From Sabellastarte sp. h YS-2021 (Eukaryota > Annelida > Polychaeta > Sabellida > Sabellidae), in contig OZ024934.1 in the NCBI GenBank assembly GCA_964017235.1, forward strand, positions 80,070,706 to 80,134,705: 64,000 bases of DNA, written 5' to 3'. Positions 19,606 through 31,463 of the stretch are shown here, in pieces. The notes under the pieces were generated by a model that was not told the origin of the DNA, did no database searches, and saw only the letters and a program-made list of their open reading frames with translations. Numbering within the stretch: position 1 is the first letter of the stretch; the number at the start of each line of letters is the position of its first letter. Made by a program: the position numbers and the translations under genes.

Positions 19606-20110
19606 TCTCTAAAAGTATTACAGGTGGGCAATTTCTTCTAAATAAGTCATTCACCTACTTTTGGGTGATCTACCACATACTGAAGTTGCAGAACTGTAGC
19701 TCTTTAGATGCAGAGTAATAGCCACTAAAATAAGTAAATGTCTTGTATCTCTAAAAGTAGTACAGATAGGCTATTTCTTCTAAAGACGTGCTTCCCTACT
19801 TTGAGTTGATCTGCATAATGAAGTGGCAGAACTGTAGCTCTTTGGATGGCAAAGTAATAGCTACTAAAATGAGTAAATGCCTTTTGTCTTTAAAAGTATT
19901 GCAATCAAACATTAAACTTGTCACTTCTACATGTGCCTCCATCTCGCAGGAAAATTTATATTCCACTATCTTTAGGACATCTAATTTATACGGCGGGAGA
20001 TAAATGCATGCGTCAGAATGCTTGTTTTGTATGTAAGGTGAGTAAAGTTACTTTACATTGAAGTTTAAGCAGAAAACCGGTAGCTGAACTTTATGGTGGT
20101 TTGCAATAAT
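19606..20110. repeat. Diverged B-like satellite (about 2.5 units) and a short spacer
   Basis: 19606-19905 has repeating 'tctctaaaagtattacag', 'agtgg/ttgcagaactgtag' and 'gagtaatagccactaaaa' phrases at about 128-bp spacing, a degraded relative of family B. 19906-20110 shows no repeat structure and no exon. Confidence 0.6.
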
Positions 20111-23100
20111 TATGTCCACCCCCCTGGGGGGTGGATATATTATTTTTGCTTTTTTCGCCGTCCGATGTCCGTTGTCCGATGTCCGATGTCCGGCGTCCGG
20201 CGTCCGATGTCCGGCGTCACGCATGGTTTCCGCTCATTTAAAGGAAAAGTATTAGAGCTATTGTCACCAAATTTGGTATGCAGGCTTATTGGGTCAGTAG
20301 CTTGCTTGGGATTGCTTTTGGCTGTTGTACCTCTTTTGCTTACTGAGTAATACTTAAGTACAGCTATTTTCAGTACCCATTGGTTTCCGTGCATTTAAGC
20401 CAAAATAATTAAAGATATTTTACTACAATTTGGAATACAAGATTGTTATGTCCATAGCTCGCTTGGTATTGCATTTGGGACTGATAGCTTTGTCAGTACA
20501 TGAGTAATAGCCATTTAGGTACTTCATTGTGTATTTTCAGTACTACTTTTGAGTAATTTGCTTCTATCTCCTTAACCGTGCGAGATAGAGCGATTTCGGC
20601 AAAATTTTCGACCCGCAGGGTATCTGAGCATTGTACTCTTTGCAATTTTCAAAAAATTTTCCCCTCCCCAAAAATGGCGGCCATTTTGAATTTTCGAATT
20701 TTTGCCAAAAATGGCAAAACACAAATTTGCTTCTATCTCCTTAACCGTGCGAGATAGAGCGATTTCGTCGAAATTTTTGACCCACAGGGTATCTGAGGAA
20801 TGTAATATTTGCAATTTTCCAAAAATTTTCCCCTCCCCAAAAATGGCGGCCATTTTGAATTTTCGAATTTTTGCCAAAAATGGCAAAACACAAATTTGCT
20901 TCTATCTCCTTAACCGTGCGAGATAGAGCGATTTCGTCGAAATTTTCGACCCACAGGGTATCTAAGGAATGTAATATTTGCAATTTTCAAAAAAATTTCC
21001 CCTCCCCAAAAATGGCGGCCATTTTGAATTTTCGAATTTTTGCCAAAAATGGCAAAACACAAATTTGCTTCTATCTCCTTAACCGTGCGAGATAGAGCGA
21101 TTTCGGCAAAATTTTCGACCCACAGGGGATCTAAGGAATGCAATCTTTGCAATTTTCCAAAAATTTTCCCCTCCCCAAAAATGGCGGCCATTTTGAATTT
21201 TCGAATTTTTGCCAAAAATGGCAAAACACTAATTTGCTTCTATCTCCTTAACCGTGCGAGATAGAGCGATTTCGGCAAAATTTTCGACACACAGGGTATC
21301 TAAGCAATGCAATCTTTGCAATTTTCAAAATATTTTCCCCTCCCCAAAAATGGCGGCCATTTTGAATTTTTGCCAAAAATGGCAAAACACAAATTTGCTT
21401 CTATCTCCTTAACCGTGCGAGATAGAGCGATTTCGTCGAAATTTTCGACCCACAGGGTATCTAAGGAATGTAATATTTGCAATTTTCAAAAAATTTTCCC
21501 CTCCCCAAAAATGGCGGCCATTTTGAATTTTCGAATTTTTGCCAAAAATGGCAAAACACAAATTTGCTTCTATCTCCTTAACCGTGCGAGATAGAGCGAT
21601 TTCGTCGAAATTTTCGACCCACAGGGTATCTAAGGAATGCAATCTTTGCAATTTTCCAAAAATTTTCCCCTCCCCAAAAATGGCGGCCATTTTGAATTTT
21701 CGAATTTTTGCCAAAAATGGCAAAACACAAATTTGCTTCTATCTCCTTAACCGTGCGAGATAGAGCGATTTCGTCGAAATTTTCGACCCACAGGGTATCT
21801 AAGGAATGTAATATTTGCAATTTTCAAAAAAATTTCCCCTCCCCAAAAATGGCGGCCATTTTGAATTTTCGAATTTTTGCCAAAAATGGCAAAACACAAA
21901 TTTGCTTCTATCTCCTTAACCGTGCGAGATAGAGCGATTTCGGCAAAATTTTCGACCCACAGGGGATCTAAGGAATGCAATCTTTGCAATTTTCCAAAAA
22001 TTTTCCCCTCCCCAAAAATGGCGGCCATTTTGAATTTTCGAATTTTTGCCAAAAATGGCAAAACACTAATTTGCTTCTATCTCCTTAACCGTGCGAGATA
22101 GAGCGATTTCGGCAAAATTTTCGACGCACAGGGTATCTAAGCAATGCAATCTTTGCAATTTTCAAAATATTTTCCCCTCCCCAAAAATGGCGGCCATTTT
22201 GAATTTTCGAATTTTTGCCAAAAATGGCAAAACACAAATTTGCTTCTATCTCCTTAACCGTGCGAGATAGAGCGATTTCGTCGAAATTTTCGACCCACAG
22301 GGTATCTAAGGAATGTAATCTTTGCAATTTTCAAAAAATTTTCCCCTCCCCAAAAATGGCGGCCATTTTGAATTTTCGAATTTTTGCCAAAAATGGGAAA
22401 ACACAAATTTGCTTCTATCTCCTTAACCGTGCGAGATAGAGCGATTTCGTCGAAATTTTCGACCCACAGGGTATCTAAGGAATGCAATCTTTGCAATTTT
22501 CCAAAAATTTTCCCCTCCCCAAAAATGGCGGCCATTTTGAATTTTCGAATTTTTGCCAAAAATGGCAAAACACAAATTTGCTTCTATCTCCTTAACCGTG
22601 CGAGATAGAGCGATTTCGTCGAAATTTTCGACCCACAGGGTATCTAAGGAATGCAATCTTTGCAATTTTCCAAAAATTTTCCCCTCCCCAAAAATGGCGG
22701 CCATTTTGAATTTTCGAATTTTTGCCAAAAATGGGAAAACACAAATTTGCTTCTATCTCCTTAACCGTGCGAGATAGAGCGATTTCGTCGAAATTTTCGA
22801 CCCACAGGGTATCTAAGGAATGCAACCTTTGCAATTTTCCAAAAATTTTCCCCTCCCCAAAAATGGCGGCCATTTTGAATTTTCGAATTTTTGCCAAAAA
22901 TGGCAAAACACAAATTTGCTTCTATCTCCTTAACCGTGCGAGATAGAGCGATTTCGTCGAAATTTTCGACCCACAGGGTAGCTAAGGAATGCAATCTTTG
23001 CAATTTTCAAAAAATTTTCCCCTCCCCAAAAATGGCGGCCATTTTGAATTTTCGAATTTTTGCCAAAAATGGGAAAACACAAATTTGCTTCTATCTCCTT

Positions 23101-26100
23101 AACCGTGCGAGATAGAGCGATTTCGTCGAAATTTTCGACCCACAGGGTATCTAAGGAATGCAATCTTTGCAATTTTCAAAAAATTTTCCCCTCCCCAAAA
23201 ATGGCGGCCATTTTGAATTTTCGAATTTTTGCCAAAAATGGCAAAACACAAATTTGCTTCTATCTCCTTAACCGTGCGAGATAGAGCGATTTCATCGAAA
23301 TTTTCGACCCACAGGGTAGCTAAGGAATGCAATCTTTGCAATTTTCAAAAAATTTTCCCCTCCCCAAAAATGGCGGCCATTTTGAATTTTCGAATTTTTG
23401 CCAAAAATGGGAAAACACAAATTTGCTTCTATCTCCTTAACCGTGCGAGATAGAGCGATTTCGTCGAAATTTTCGACCCACAGGGTATCTAAGGAATGCA
23501 ATCTTTGCAATTTTCCAAAAATTTTCCCCTCCCCAAAAATGGCGGCCATTTTGAATTTTCGAATTTTTGCCAAAAATGGCAAAACACAAATTTGCTTCTA
23601 TCTCCTTAACCGTGCGAGATAGAGCGATTTCATCGAAATTTTCGACCCACAGGGTATCTAAGGAATGTAATATTTGCAATTTTCAAAAAAATTTCCCCTC
23701 CCCAAAAATGGCGGCCATTTTGAATTTTCGAATTTTTGCCAAAAATGGCAAAACACAAATTTGCTTCTATCTCCTTAACCGTGCGAGATAGAGCGATTTC
23801 GGCAAAATTTTCGACACACAGGGTATCTAACCAATGCAATCTTTGCAATTTTCAAAATATTTTCCCCTCCCCAAAAATGGCGGCCATTTTGAATTTTCGA
23901 ATTTTTGCCAAAAATGGCAAAACACAAATTTGCTTCTATCTCCTTAACCGTGCGAGATAGAGCGATTTCGTCGAAATTTTCGACCCACAGGGTATCTAAG
24001 GAATGTAATATTTGCAATTTTCAAAAAATTTTCCCCTCCCCAAAAATGGCGGCCATTTTGAATTTTCGAATTTTTGCCAAAAATGGCAAAACACAAATTT
24101 GCTTCTATCTCCTTAACCGTGCGAGATAGAGCGATTTCGTCGAAATTTTCGACCCACAGGGTAGCTAAGGAATGCAATCTTTGCAATTTTCAAAAAATTT
24201 TCCCCTCCCCAAAAATGGCGGCCATTTTGAATTTTTGAATTTTTGCCAAAAATGGCAAAACACAAATTTGCTTCTATCTCCTTAACCGTGCGAGATAGAG
24301 CGATTTCGTCGAAATTTTCGACCCACAGGGTATCTAAGGAATGTAATATTTGCAATTTTCCAAAAATTTTCCCCTCCCCAAAAATGGCGGCCATTTTGAA
24401 TTTTCGAATTTTTGCCAAAAATGGCAAAACACAAATTTGCTTCTATCTCCTTAACCGTGCGAGATAGAGCGATTTCGTCGAAATTTTCGACCCACAGGGT
24501 ATCTAAGGAATGCAATCTTTGCAATTTTCAAAAAATTTTCCCCTCCCCAAAAATGGCGGCCATTTTGAATTTTCGAATTTTTGCCAAAAATGGGAAAACA
24601 CAAATTTGCTTCTATCTCCTTAACCGTGCGAGATAGAGCGATTTCGTCGAAATTTTCGACCCACAGGGTATCTAAGGAATGCAACCTTTGCAATTTTCCA
24701 AAAATTTTCCCCTCCCCAAAAATGGCGGCCATTTTGAATTTTCGAATTTTTGCCAAAAATGGCAAAACACAAATTTGCTTCTATCTCCTTAACCGTGCGA
24801 GATAGAGCGATTTCGTCGAAATTTTCGACCCACAGGGTAGCTAAGGAATGCAATCTTTGCAATTTTCAAAAAATTTTCCCCTCCCCAAAAATGGCGGCCA
24901 TTTTGAATTTTCGAATTTTTGCCAAAAATGGGAAAACACAAATTTGCTTCTATCTCCTTAACCGTGCGAGATAGAGCGATTTCGTCGAAATTTTCGACCC
25001 ACAGGGTATCTAAGGAATGCAATCTTTGCAATTTTCCAAAAATTTTCCCCTCCCCAAAAATGGCGGCCATTTTGAATTTTCGAATTTTTGCCAAAAATGG
25101 CAAAACACAAATTTGCTTCTATCTCCTTAACCGTGCGAGATAGAGCGATTTCATCGAAATTTTCGACCCACAGGGTAGCTAAGGAATGCAATCTTTGCAA
25201 TTTTCCAAAAATTTTCCCCTCCCCAAAAATGGCGGCCATTTTGAATTTTCGAATTTTTGCCAAAAATGGGAAAACACAAATTTGCTTCTATCTCCTTAAC
25301 CGTGCGAGATAGAGCGATTTCGTCGAAATTTTCGACCCACAGGGTATCTAAGGAATGCAATCTTTGCAATTTTCCAAAAATTTTCCCCTCCCCAAAAATG
25401 GCGGCCATTTTGAATTTTCGAATTTTTGCCAAAAATGGCAAAACACAAATTTGCTTCTATCTCCTTAACCGTGCGAGATAGAGCGATTTCATCGAAATTT
25501 TCGACCCACAGGGTATCTAAGGAATGTAATATTTGCAATTTTCAAAAAAATTTCCCCTCCCCAAAAATGGCGGCCATTTTGAATTTTCGAATTTTTGCCA
25601 AAAATGGCAAAACACAAATTTGCTTCTATCTCCTTAACCGTGCGAGATAGAGCGATTTCGGCAAAATTTTCGACACACAGGGTATCTAACCAATGCAATC
25701 TTTGCAATTTTCAAAATATTTTCCCCTCCCCAAAAATGGCGGCCATTTTGAATTTTTGAATTTTTGCCAAAAATGGCAAAACACAAATTTGCTTCTATCT
25801 CCTTAACCGTGCGAGATAGAGCGATTTCGTCGAAATTTTCGACCCACAGGGTATCTAAGGAATGTAATATTTGCAATTTTCAAAAAATTTTCCCCTCCCC
25901 AAAAATGGCGGCCATTTTGAATTTTCGAATTTTTGCCAAAAATGGCAAAACACAAATTTGCTTCTATCTCCTTAACCGTGCGAGATAGAGCGATTTCGTC
26001 GAAATTTTCGACCCACAGGGTATCTAAGGAATGCAATCTTTGCAATTTTCAAAAAATTTTCCCCTCCCCAAAAATGGCGGCCATTTTGAATTTTCGAATT

Positions 26101-28083
26101 TTTGCCAAAAATGGCAAAACACAAATTTGCTTCTATCTCCTTAACCGTGCGAGATAGAGCGATTTCGTCGAAATTTTCGACCCACAGGGTATCTAAGGAA
26201 TGTAATATTTGCAATTTTCAAAAAAATTTCCCCTCCCCAAAAATGGCGGCCATTTTGAATTTTCGAATTTTTGCCAAAAATGGCAAAACACAAATTTGCT
26301 TCTATCTCCTTAACCGTGCGAGATAGAGCGATTTCGGCAAAATTTTCGACCCACAGGGGATCTAAGGAATGCAATCTTTGCAATTTTCCAAAAATTTTCC
26401 CCTCCCCAAAAATGGCGGCCATTTTGAATTTTCGAATTTTTGCCAAAAATGGCAAAACACTAATTTGCTTCTATCTCCTTAACCGTGCGAGATAGAGCGA
26501 TTTCGGCAAAATTTTCGACGCACAGGGTATCTAAGCAATGCAATCTTTGCAATTTTCAAAATATTTTCCCCTCCCCAAAAATGGCGGCCATTTTGAATTT
26601 TCGAATTTTTGCCAAAAATGGCAAAACACAAATTTGCTTCTATCTGCTTAACCGTGCGAGATAGAGCGATTTCGTCGAAATTTTCGACCCACAGGGTATC
26701 CAAGGAATGTAATCTTTGCAATTTTCAAAAAATTTTCCCCTCCCCAAAAATGGCGGCCATTTTGAATTTTCGAATTTTTGCCAAAAATTGCAAAACACAA
26801 ATTTGCTTCTATCTCCTTAACCGTGCGAGATAGAGCGATTTCGTCGAAATTTTCGACCCACAGGGTATCTAAGGAATGCAATCTTTGCAATTTTCCAAAA
26901 ATTTTCCCCTCCCCAAAAATGGCGGCCATTTTGAATTTTCGAATTTTTGCCAAAAATGGCAAAACACAAATTTGCTTCTATCTCCTTAACCGTGCGAGAT
27001 AGAGCGATTTCGTCGAAATTTTCGACCCACAGGGTATCTAAGGAATGTAATATTTGCAATTTTCAAAAAATTTTCCCCTCCCCAAAAATGGCGGCCATTT
27101 TGAATTTTCGAATTTTTGCCAAAAATGGCAAAACACAAATTTGCTTCTATCTCCTTAACCGTGCGAGATAGAGCGATTTCGTCGAAATTTTCGACCCACA
27201 GGGTATCTAAGGAATGCAATCTTTGCAATTTTCCAAAAATTTTCCCCTCTCCAAAAATGGCGGCCATTTTCAATTTTTGAATTTTTGCAAAAAATGGCAA
27301 AACACAAATTTGCTTCTATCTCCTTAACCGTGCCAGATAGAGTGATTTCGTCGAAATTTTCGACCCACAGGGTATCTGAGCATTGTACTCTTGGTAATTT
27401 CTAAAAAATTTTCCCCTCCCCTAAAATGGCGGCCATTTTGAATTTTCAAATTTTTGCCAAAAATGGCAAAACACAAATTTGCTTCTATCTCCTTAACCAT
27501 GCGAGATAGAGCGATTTCGTCGAAATTTTCAACCCACAGGGTATCTAAGGAATGTAATCTTTGCAATTTTCAAAAAATTTTCCCCTCCCCAAAAATGGCA
27601 GCCATTTTGAATTTTCGAATTTTTGCCCAAAATGGAAAAACACAAACTGGCCTTAACCGTGCAAAATAGAGTTATTTTGTTGAAATTTTCGACCCATAGG
27701 GTATCTAAGAAATGTACTCTTGGCAATTTTCAAAAAAATTTCCTTTTCCCAATAATGGCGGCCATTTTGAATTTTCAAATTTTTGCCAAAAATAGAAAAA
27801 CAGGAATTGGCTTCTATCTTCTTAACCGTGCAAGATAGAGTGATTTCGTCAAAATTTTCAACCCAACCAATGCAAAAAGGCATGAAGCTGAAATAAATTA
27901 CATCTACACTATCAAATATTTAAGCATCATTGATATATTTTACAAATGAAACAGGGTCTTGTAAGACTACTGTACAATTTGGGCAAAAGGTTCATGGGTG
28001 GACATTACACATGATAATGTGTGTTCTTCTATGCTATCCTGTTTCTATTCGCATCTACTATCAACAGGGCGGCCTATTTCTAG
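20111..28083 (+). mobile_element. Helitron-like element H2, copy 1 (about 8 kb, satellite-expanded)
   Basis: The 5' end is 'tatg' plus a perfect hairpin (TCCACCCCCC pairing with GGGGGGTGGA). 'atatattatttttgc' follows, then a GTCCGATGTCCGGC short repeat (20160-20220) and a roughly 350-bp unique head. The body is about 43 copies of the 169-bp D satellite. The 3' tail (27860-28083) is almost identical to that of copy 2 and ends 'ggcctatttctag', then T. A weak hairpin (CCTGTT/AACAGG) precedes the CTAG. Nothing resembling Rep/helicase is present. The shared boundaries of copies 1 and 2, with very different satellite numbers, define the element well; assignment to the Helitron superfamily rests on the hairpin-plus-CTAG|T ends. 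Confidence 0.7.
20560..27880. repeat. Satellite family D array, 169-bp monomer, about 43 copies
   Basis: Near-perfect tandem repeats. Each unit carries 'tgcttctatctccttaac', 'cgtgcgagatagagcga', 'tttcgtcgaaattttcga', 'cccacagggtatctaagg', 'cccctccccaaaaatggc' and 'ggccattttgaattttcga'. One unit at about 21360 is 8 bp short. Variant positions (tcgtcga versus tcggcaa, gtaatatt versus gcaatctt, ggcaaaaca versus gggaaaaca) recur in a fixed order, forming an 11-unit higher-order repeat of 1859 bp. 169 mod 3 is 1, so the 74-104 codon frames on both strands shift from unit to unit and are not genes. Confidence 0.96.
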
Positions 28084-28481
28084 TTTATTTACTGTACCGA
28101 TGATACCGGTAGTACCGCAACACCCATACTGGTCACCCCTTCAAAGTGAGTATATGGTAAGTACAGTTGTTAAAACCAGTGCGTCAGTTAGTGCATGTGA
28201 CTCAAGGAGAAAAAAGAAAGAACCAGGGGCTGTATTCACCAAAGTTCTTAGCCAGGTCTTAGGCTTAACTTTTTTTTTTGCAAAAATAGCCTCCTTAAGG
28301 ATAAGATTTGGCAAAGACATTTCGTGAATACTGCACCAGGTATCCGTTGTTCTATAAACATCCCAAATTCAGATAAAACTAATACCAGGCACACAAATCT
28401 GGTTGGATATTGTGTTTTACCCATGTTATTTGTGAAAATTAGCAATATTTTTATCGTTTTATTGGTGCCTTGTTTAGTAAT
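28084..28481. other. Spacer between H2 copies with a small MITE
   Basis: Contains 'gtaccgcaacaccc' (28110-28124), the inverted end of a MITE-like piece also seen at 8037, and the small MITE at 28223-28340 listed separately. No exon is seen. Confidence 0.55.
28223..28340. mobile_element. Short MITE with about 31-bp inverted ends
   Basis: The left end 'ccaggggctgtattcac' and the reverse complement of the right end 'cctggtgcagtattcac' match. The interior is rich in 'cttagccaggtcttagg'. It belongs with the elements at 42370-42920 and 46252-46428, which share the grammar (C)CxGGGxCxGxxTTCAC plus CTTAG motifs. Confidence 0.6.
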
Positions 28482-30549
28482 TATGTCCACCCCCCTGGGG
28501 GGTGGATATATTATTTTTGCTTTTTTCGTTGTCCGATGTCCGGCGTCCGATGTCCGGCGTCACGCATGATTTCTGCTCATTTAAAGGAAAAGCATCAGAG
28601 CTATTGTCACCAAATTTGGTATGCAGGTTTATTGGGTCAGTAGCTTGCTTGGGATTGCTTTTGGCTGTTGTACCTCTTTTGCTTACTGAGTACAGCTATT
28701 TTCAGTACCCATTGGTTTCCGTGCATTTAAGCCAAAATAATAAGAGATATTTTACTACAATTTTGAATACAAGATTGTTATGTCCATAGCTCGCTTGGTA
28801 TTGCATTTGGGACTGATAGCTTTGTCAGTACATGAGTAATAGCCATTTAGGTACTTCATTGTGTATTTTCAGTACTACTTTTGAGTAATTTGCTAATATC
28901 TCAGAAACCGTAAGAGATAGAGCGATTTCGTCGAAATTTTCGACCCACAGGGTATCTAAGGAATGCAATCTTTGCAATTTTCCAAAAATTTTCCCCTCCC
29001 CAAAAATGGCGGCCATTTTGAATTTTTGAATTTTTGCCAAAAATGGCAAAACACAAATTTCCTTCTATCTCCTTAACCGTGCCAGATAGAGCGATTTCGT
29101 CAAAATTTTCGACCCACAGGGTATCTGAGCATTGTACTCTTGGTAATTTTTAAAAAATTTTCCCCTCCCCAAAAATGGCGGCCATTTTGAATTTTCGAAT
29201 TTTTGCCAAAAATGGCAAAACACTAATTTGCTTCTATCTCCTTAACCGTGCGAGAGAGAGTGATTTCGTCGAAATTTTCGACCCACAGGGTATCTAAGCA
29301 ATGCAATCTTTGCAATTTTCCAAAAATTTTCCCCTCCCAAAATGGCGGCCATTTTGAATTTTCGAATTTTTGCCAAAAATGGCAAAACACAAATTTCCTT
29401 CTATCTCCTTAACCATGCCAGATAGAGCGATTTCGTCAAAATTTTCCTGGCTGTTGAACGGGACGTAAAACCCCAACTTTGACCTTTCGTCAAAATTTTC
29501 GACCCACAGGGTATCTTAGCATTGTACTCTTGGTAATTTTTAAAAAATTTTCCCCTCCCCAAAAATGGCGGCCATTTTGAATTTTCGAATTTTTCCCAAA
29601 AATGGCAAAACACTAATTTGCTTCTATCTCCTTAACCATGCGAGATAGAGCGATTTCGTCGAATTTTCAACCCACAGGGTATCTAAGGAATGTAATCTTC
29701 GCAATTTTCAAAAAATTTTCCCCTCCCCAAAAATGGCAGCCATTTTGAATTTTCGAATTTTTGCCCAAAATGGAAAAACACAAACTGGCCTTAACCGTGC
29801 AAAATAGAGTTATTTCGTTGAAATTTTCGACCCATAGGGTATCTAAGAAATGTACTCTTGGCAATTTTCAAAAAAATTTCCTTTTCCCAAAAATGGCGGC
29901 CATTTTGAATTTTCAAATTTTTGCCAAAAATAGAAAAACAGGAATTTGCTTCTATCTTCTTAACCGTGCAAGATAGAGTGATTTCGTCGAATTTTCAACC
30001 CACAGGGTATCTAAGGAATGTAATCTTTGCAATTTTCAAAAAATTTTCCCCTCCCCAAAAATGGCAGCCATTTTGAATTTTCGAATTTTTGCCCAAAATG
30101 GAAAAACACAAACTGGCCTTAACCATGCAAAATAGAGTTATTTCGTTGAAATTTTCGACCCATAGGGTATCTAAGAAATGTACTCTTGGCAATTTTCAAA
30201 AAAATTTCCTTTTCCCAAAAATGGCGGCCATTTTGAATTTTCAAATTTTTGCCAAAAATAGAAAAACAGGAATTTGCTTCTATCTTCTTAACCGTGCAAG
30301 ATAGAGTGATTTCGTCAAAATTTTCAACCCAACCAATGCAAAAAGGCATGAAGCTGAAATAATTTACATCTACACTAACAAATATTTAAGCATCATTGAT
30401 ATATTTTACAAATGAAACAGGGTCTTGTAAGACTACTGTACAATTTGGGCAAAAGGTTCATGGGTGGACATTACACATGATAATGTGTGTTCTTCTATGC
30501 TATCCTGTTTCTATTCGCATCTGCTATCAACAGGGCGGCCTATTTCTAG
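28482..30549 (+). mobile_element. Helitron-like element H2, copy 2 (about 2 kb)
   Basis: Same 5' hairpin, GTCCGATGTCCGGC repeat, unique head and 3' tail as copy 1, ending 'ggcctatttctag' at 30549 and then TTCAC. The satellite body has only about 8 D-type units (28900-30330), including more diverged forms ('tggaaaaacacaaactgg'). A 42-bp SINE-tail-like piece (about 29446-29487, 'ctggctgttgaacggga') interrupts one unit. The head differs from copy 1 by only a few substitutions and small indels, and the tail by one or two visible changes, implying a recent common source. Confidence 0.72.
28900..30330. repeat. Satellite family D array in H2 copy 2 (about 8 units of 159-170 bp)
   Basis: Same monomer as 20560-27880 but more heterogeneous. 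Some units end 'aactggccttaaccgtgc', with about 5-10 bp missing, so spacing varies between about 159 and 169 bp. A pair of units repeats with 328-bp spacing (29667/29995; 29761/30089), indicating a recent two-unit duplication. Confidence 0.9.
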
Positions 30550-30617
30550 TTCACACTCAGTTTTTCATCAAAGAATACCCACATTTGCATACCTGGAGAC
30601 CCTCTCGCAGCCCTAAT

Positions 30618-31034
30618 TAGTGAGTGGAATCGCCTCAATTTTCGTGGTCGATTATTCGTCCAATTTTCCGACCGATGATCGACCCATAATCGACTTTTTT
30701 ACTCCACTGTAAGAAAATGTATCATGAAACACTTTCCAGGATGAAGTATTTGTCAATCCGGTAAGAATAACGGTGTTTCCGACATTTAGAACCTCCCAAA
30801 AGCACTCACTTCCGGTAAATATGGCGGTAGACATAAACAAACCCAAATTCGTGATAAATCTCATTATTTATCAAAGGAAAGTTAAGGAAATTGCTAAAAA
30901 TATAAAAACACGTGGATATTGAGACACATAAGGAAGGGTAAGATTTAATCGATTTCTAGAAGTTGTCAGTGACCGAACGCGATTGTACCATAACGCCGAC
31001 GATTAATCGAACGTTGGTCTAATCGTCCCTTCAC
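30618..31034. mobile_element. Probable hAT-like MITE
   Basis: Imperfect inverted ends: 'tagtgagtggaatcg' at 30618 and, as reverse complement, 'tagtgaagggacgatt' at the right. They are flanked by 'ccctaat' on the left and 'ccctaat' on the right (7-8 bp, candidate target duplication). The interior is rich in 'tcgattat' palindromes. The preceding 'cgcagcccta' (30607) resembles the end of the MITE at 60195-60733. Confidence 0.4.
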
Positions 31035-31257
31035 TAGCCCCTAATGTAAATAAAGTATATAGTTTACACTCAGTATTTCCAACAAAGATGGCCTGAGGTG
31101 CTGTGGAGATTGACCTGATAATAGTATTTTTACTGAAGCTGGATATATTGGCTTTCAGTTTAATTTGTGACACTGAACAATCTTAACTGTATCTATTTTT
31201 CATATTTACTGTATTTGACATGACTGGATGTATTTACCATCTTCACTGTATTTACAG

Positions 31258-31463
31258 GATTGCATGTATTTACACGAGTTGGGAGACGAGGCTGCAAGTT
31301 TTACCAAAGAAGAGATGCAACAGGGCAAACACCAGGAGTATGAACAGAAACTCTATGAACAGTACATGAACCACTTAAACACCATCAATGCCACATCAAA
31401 CCACACATCAGCGGCATCCACACACCCCTCTCAATCCAACCCTGTGAAAAGCAACCAGACCAG
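31258..31463 (+). CDS. CNOT4: CNOT4 exon: zinc-finger second half and start of the linker
   Basis: The acceptor 'ctgtatttacag' ends at 31257; entry is in phase 0. The exon encodes 'DCMYLHELGDEAASFTKEE', 'MQQGKHQEYEQKLYEQYM', nearly identical to other animal CNOT4 proteins directly after the RRM. It supplies the third Cys and the His of the C3H1 finger (C-x8-C-x4-C-x3-H across the splice junction). After residue 40 the sequence becomes Asn/Thr/Ser/His-rich linker. The donor is 'gaccag|gtaatg' at 31464, phase 2. Reading through this donor meets TAA immediately. The same donor sequence is repeated about 24 times downstream (see minisatellite). Confidence 0.95.

Noticed and set aside
20572..27669. 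Dozens of 74-104 codon frames on both strands between 20.5 and 27.7 kb
   Set aside because: All are readings of the 169-bp satellite; both strands are equally open, and the frame shifts every unit.
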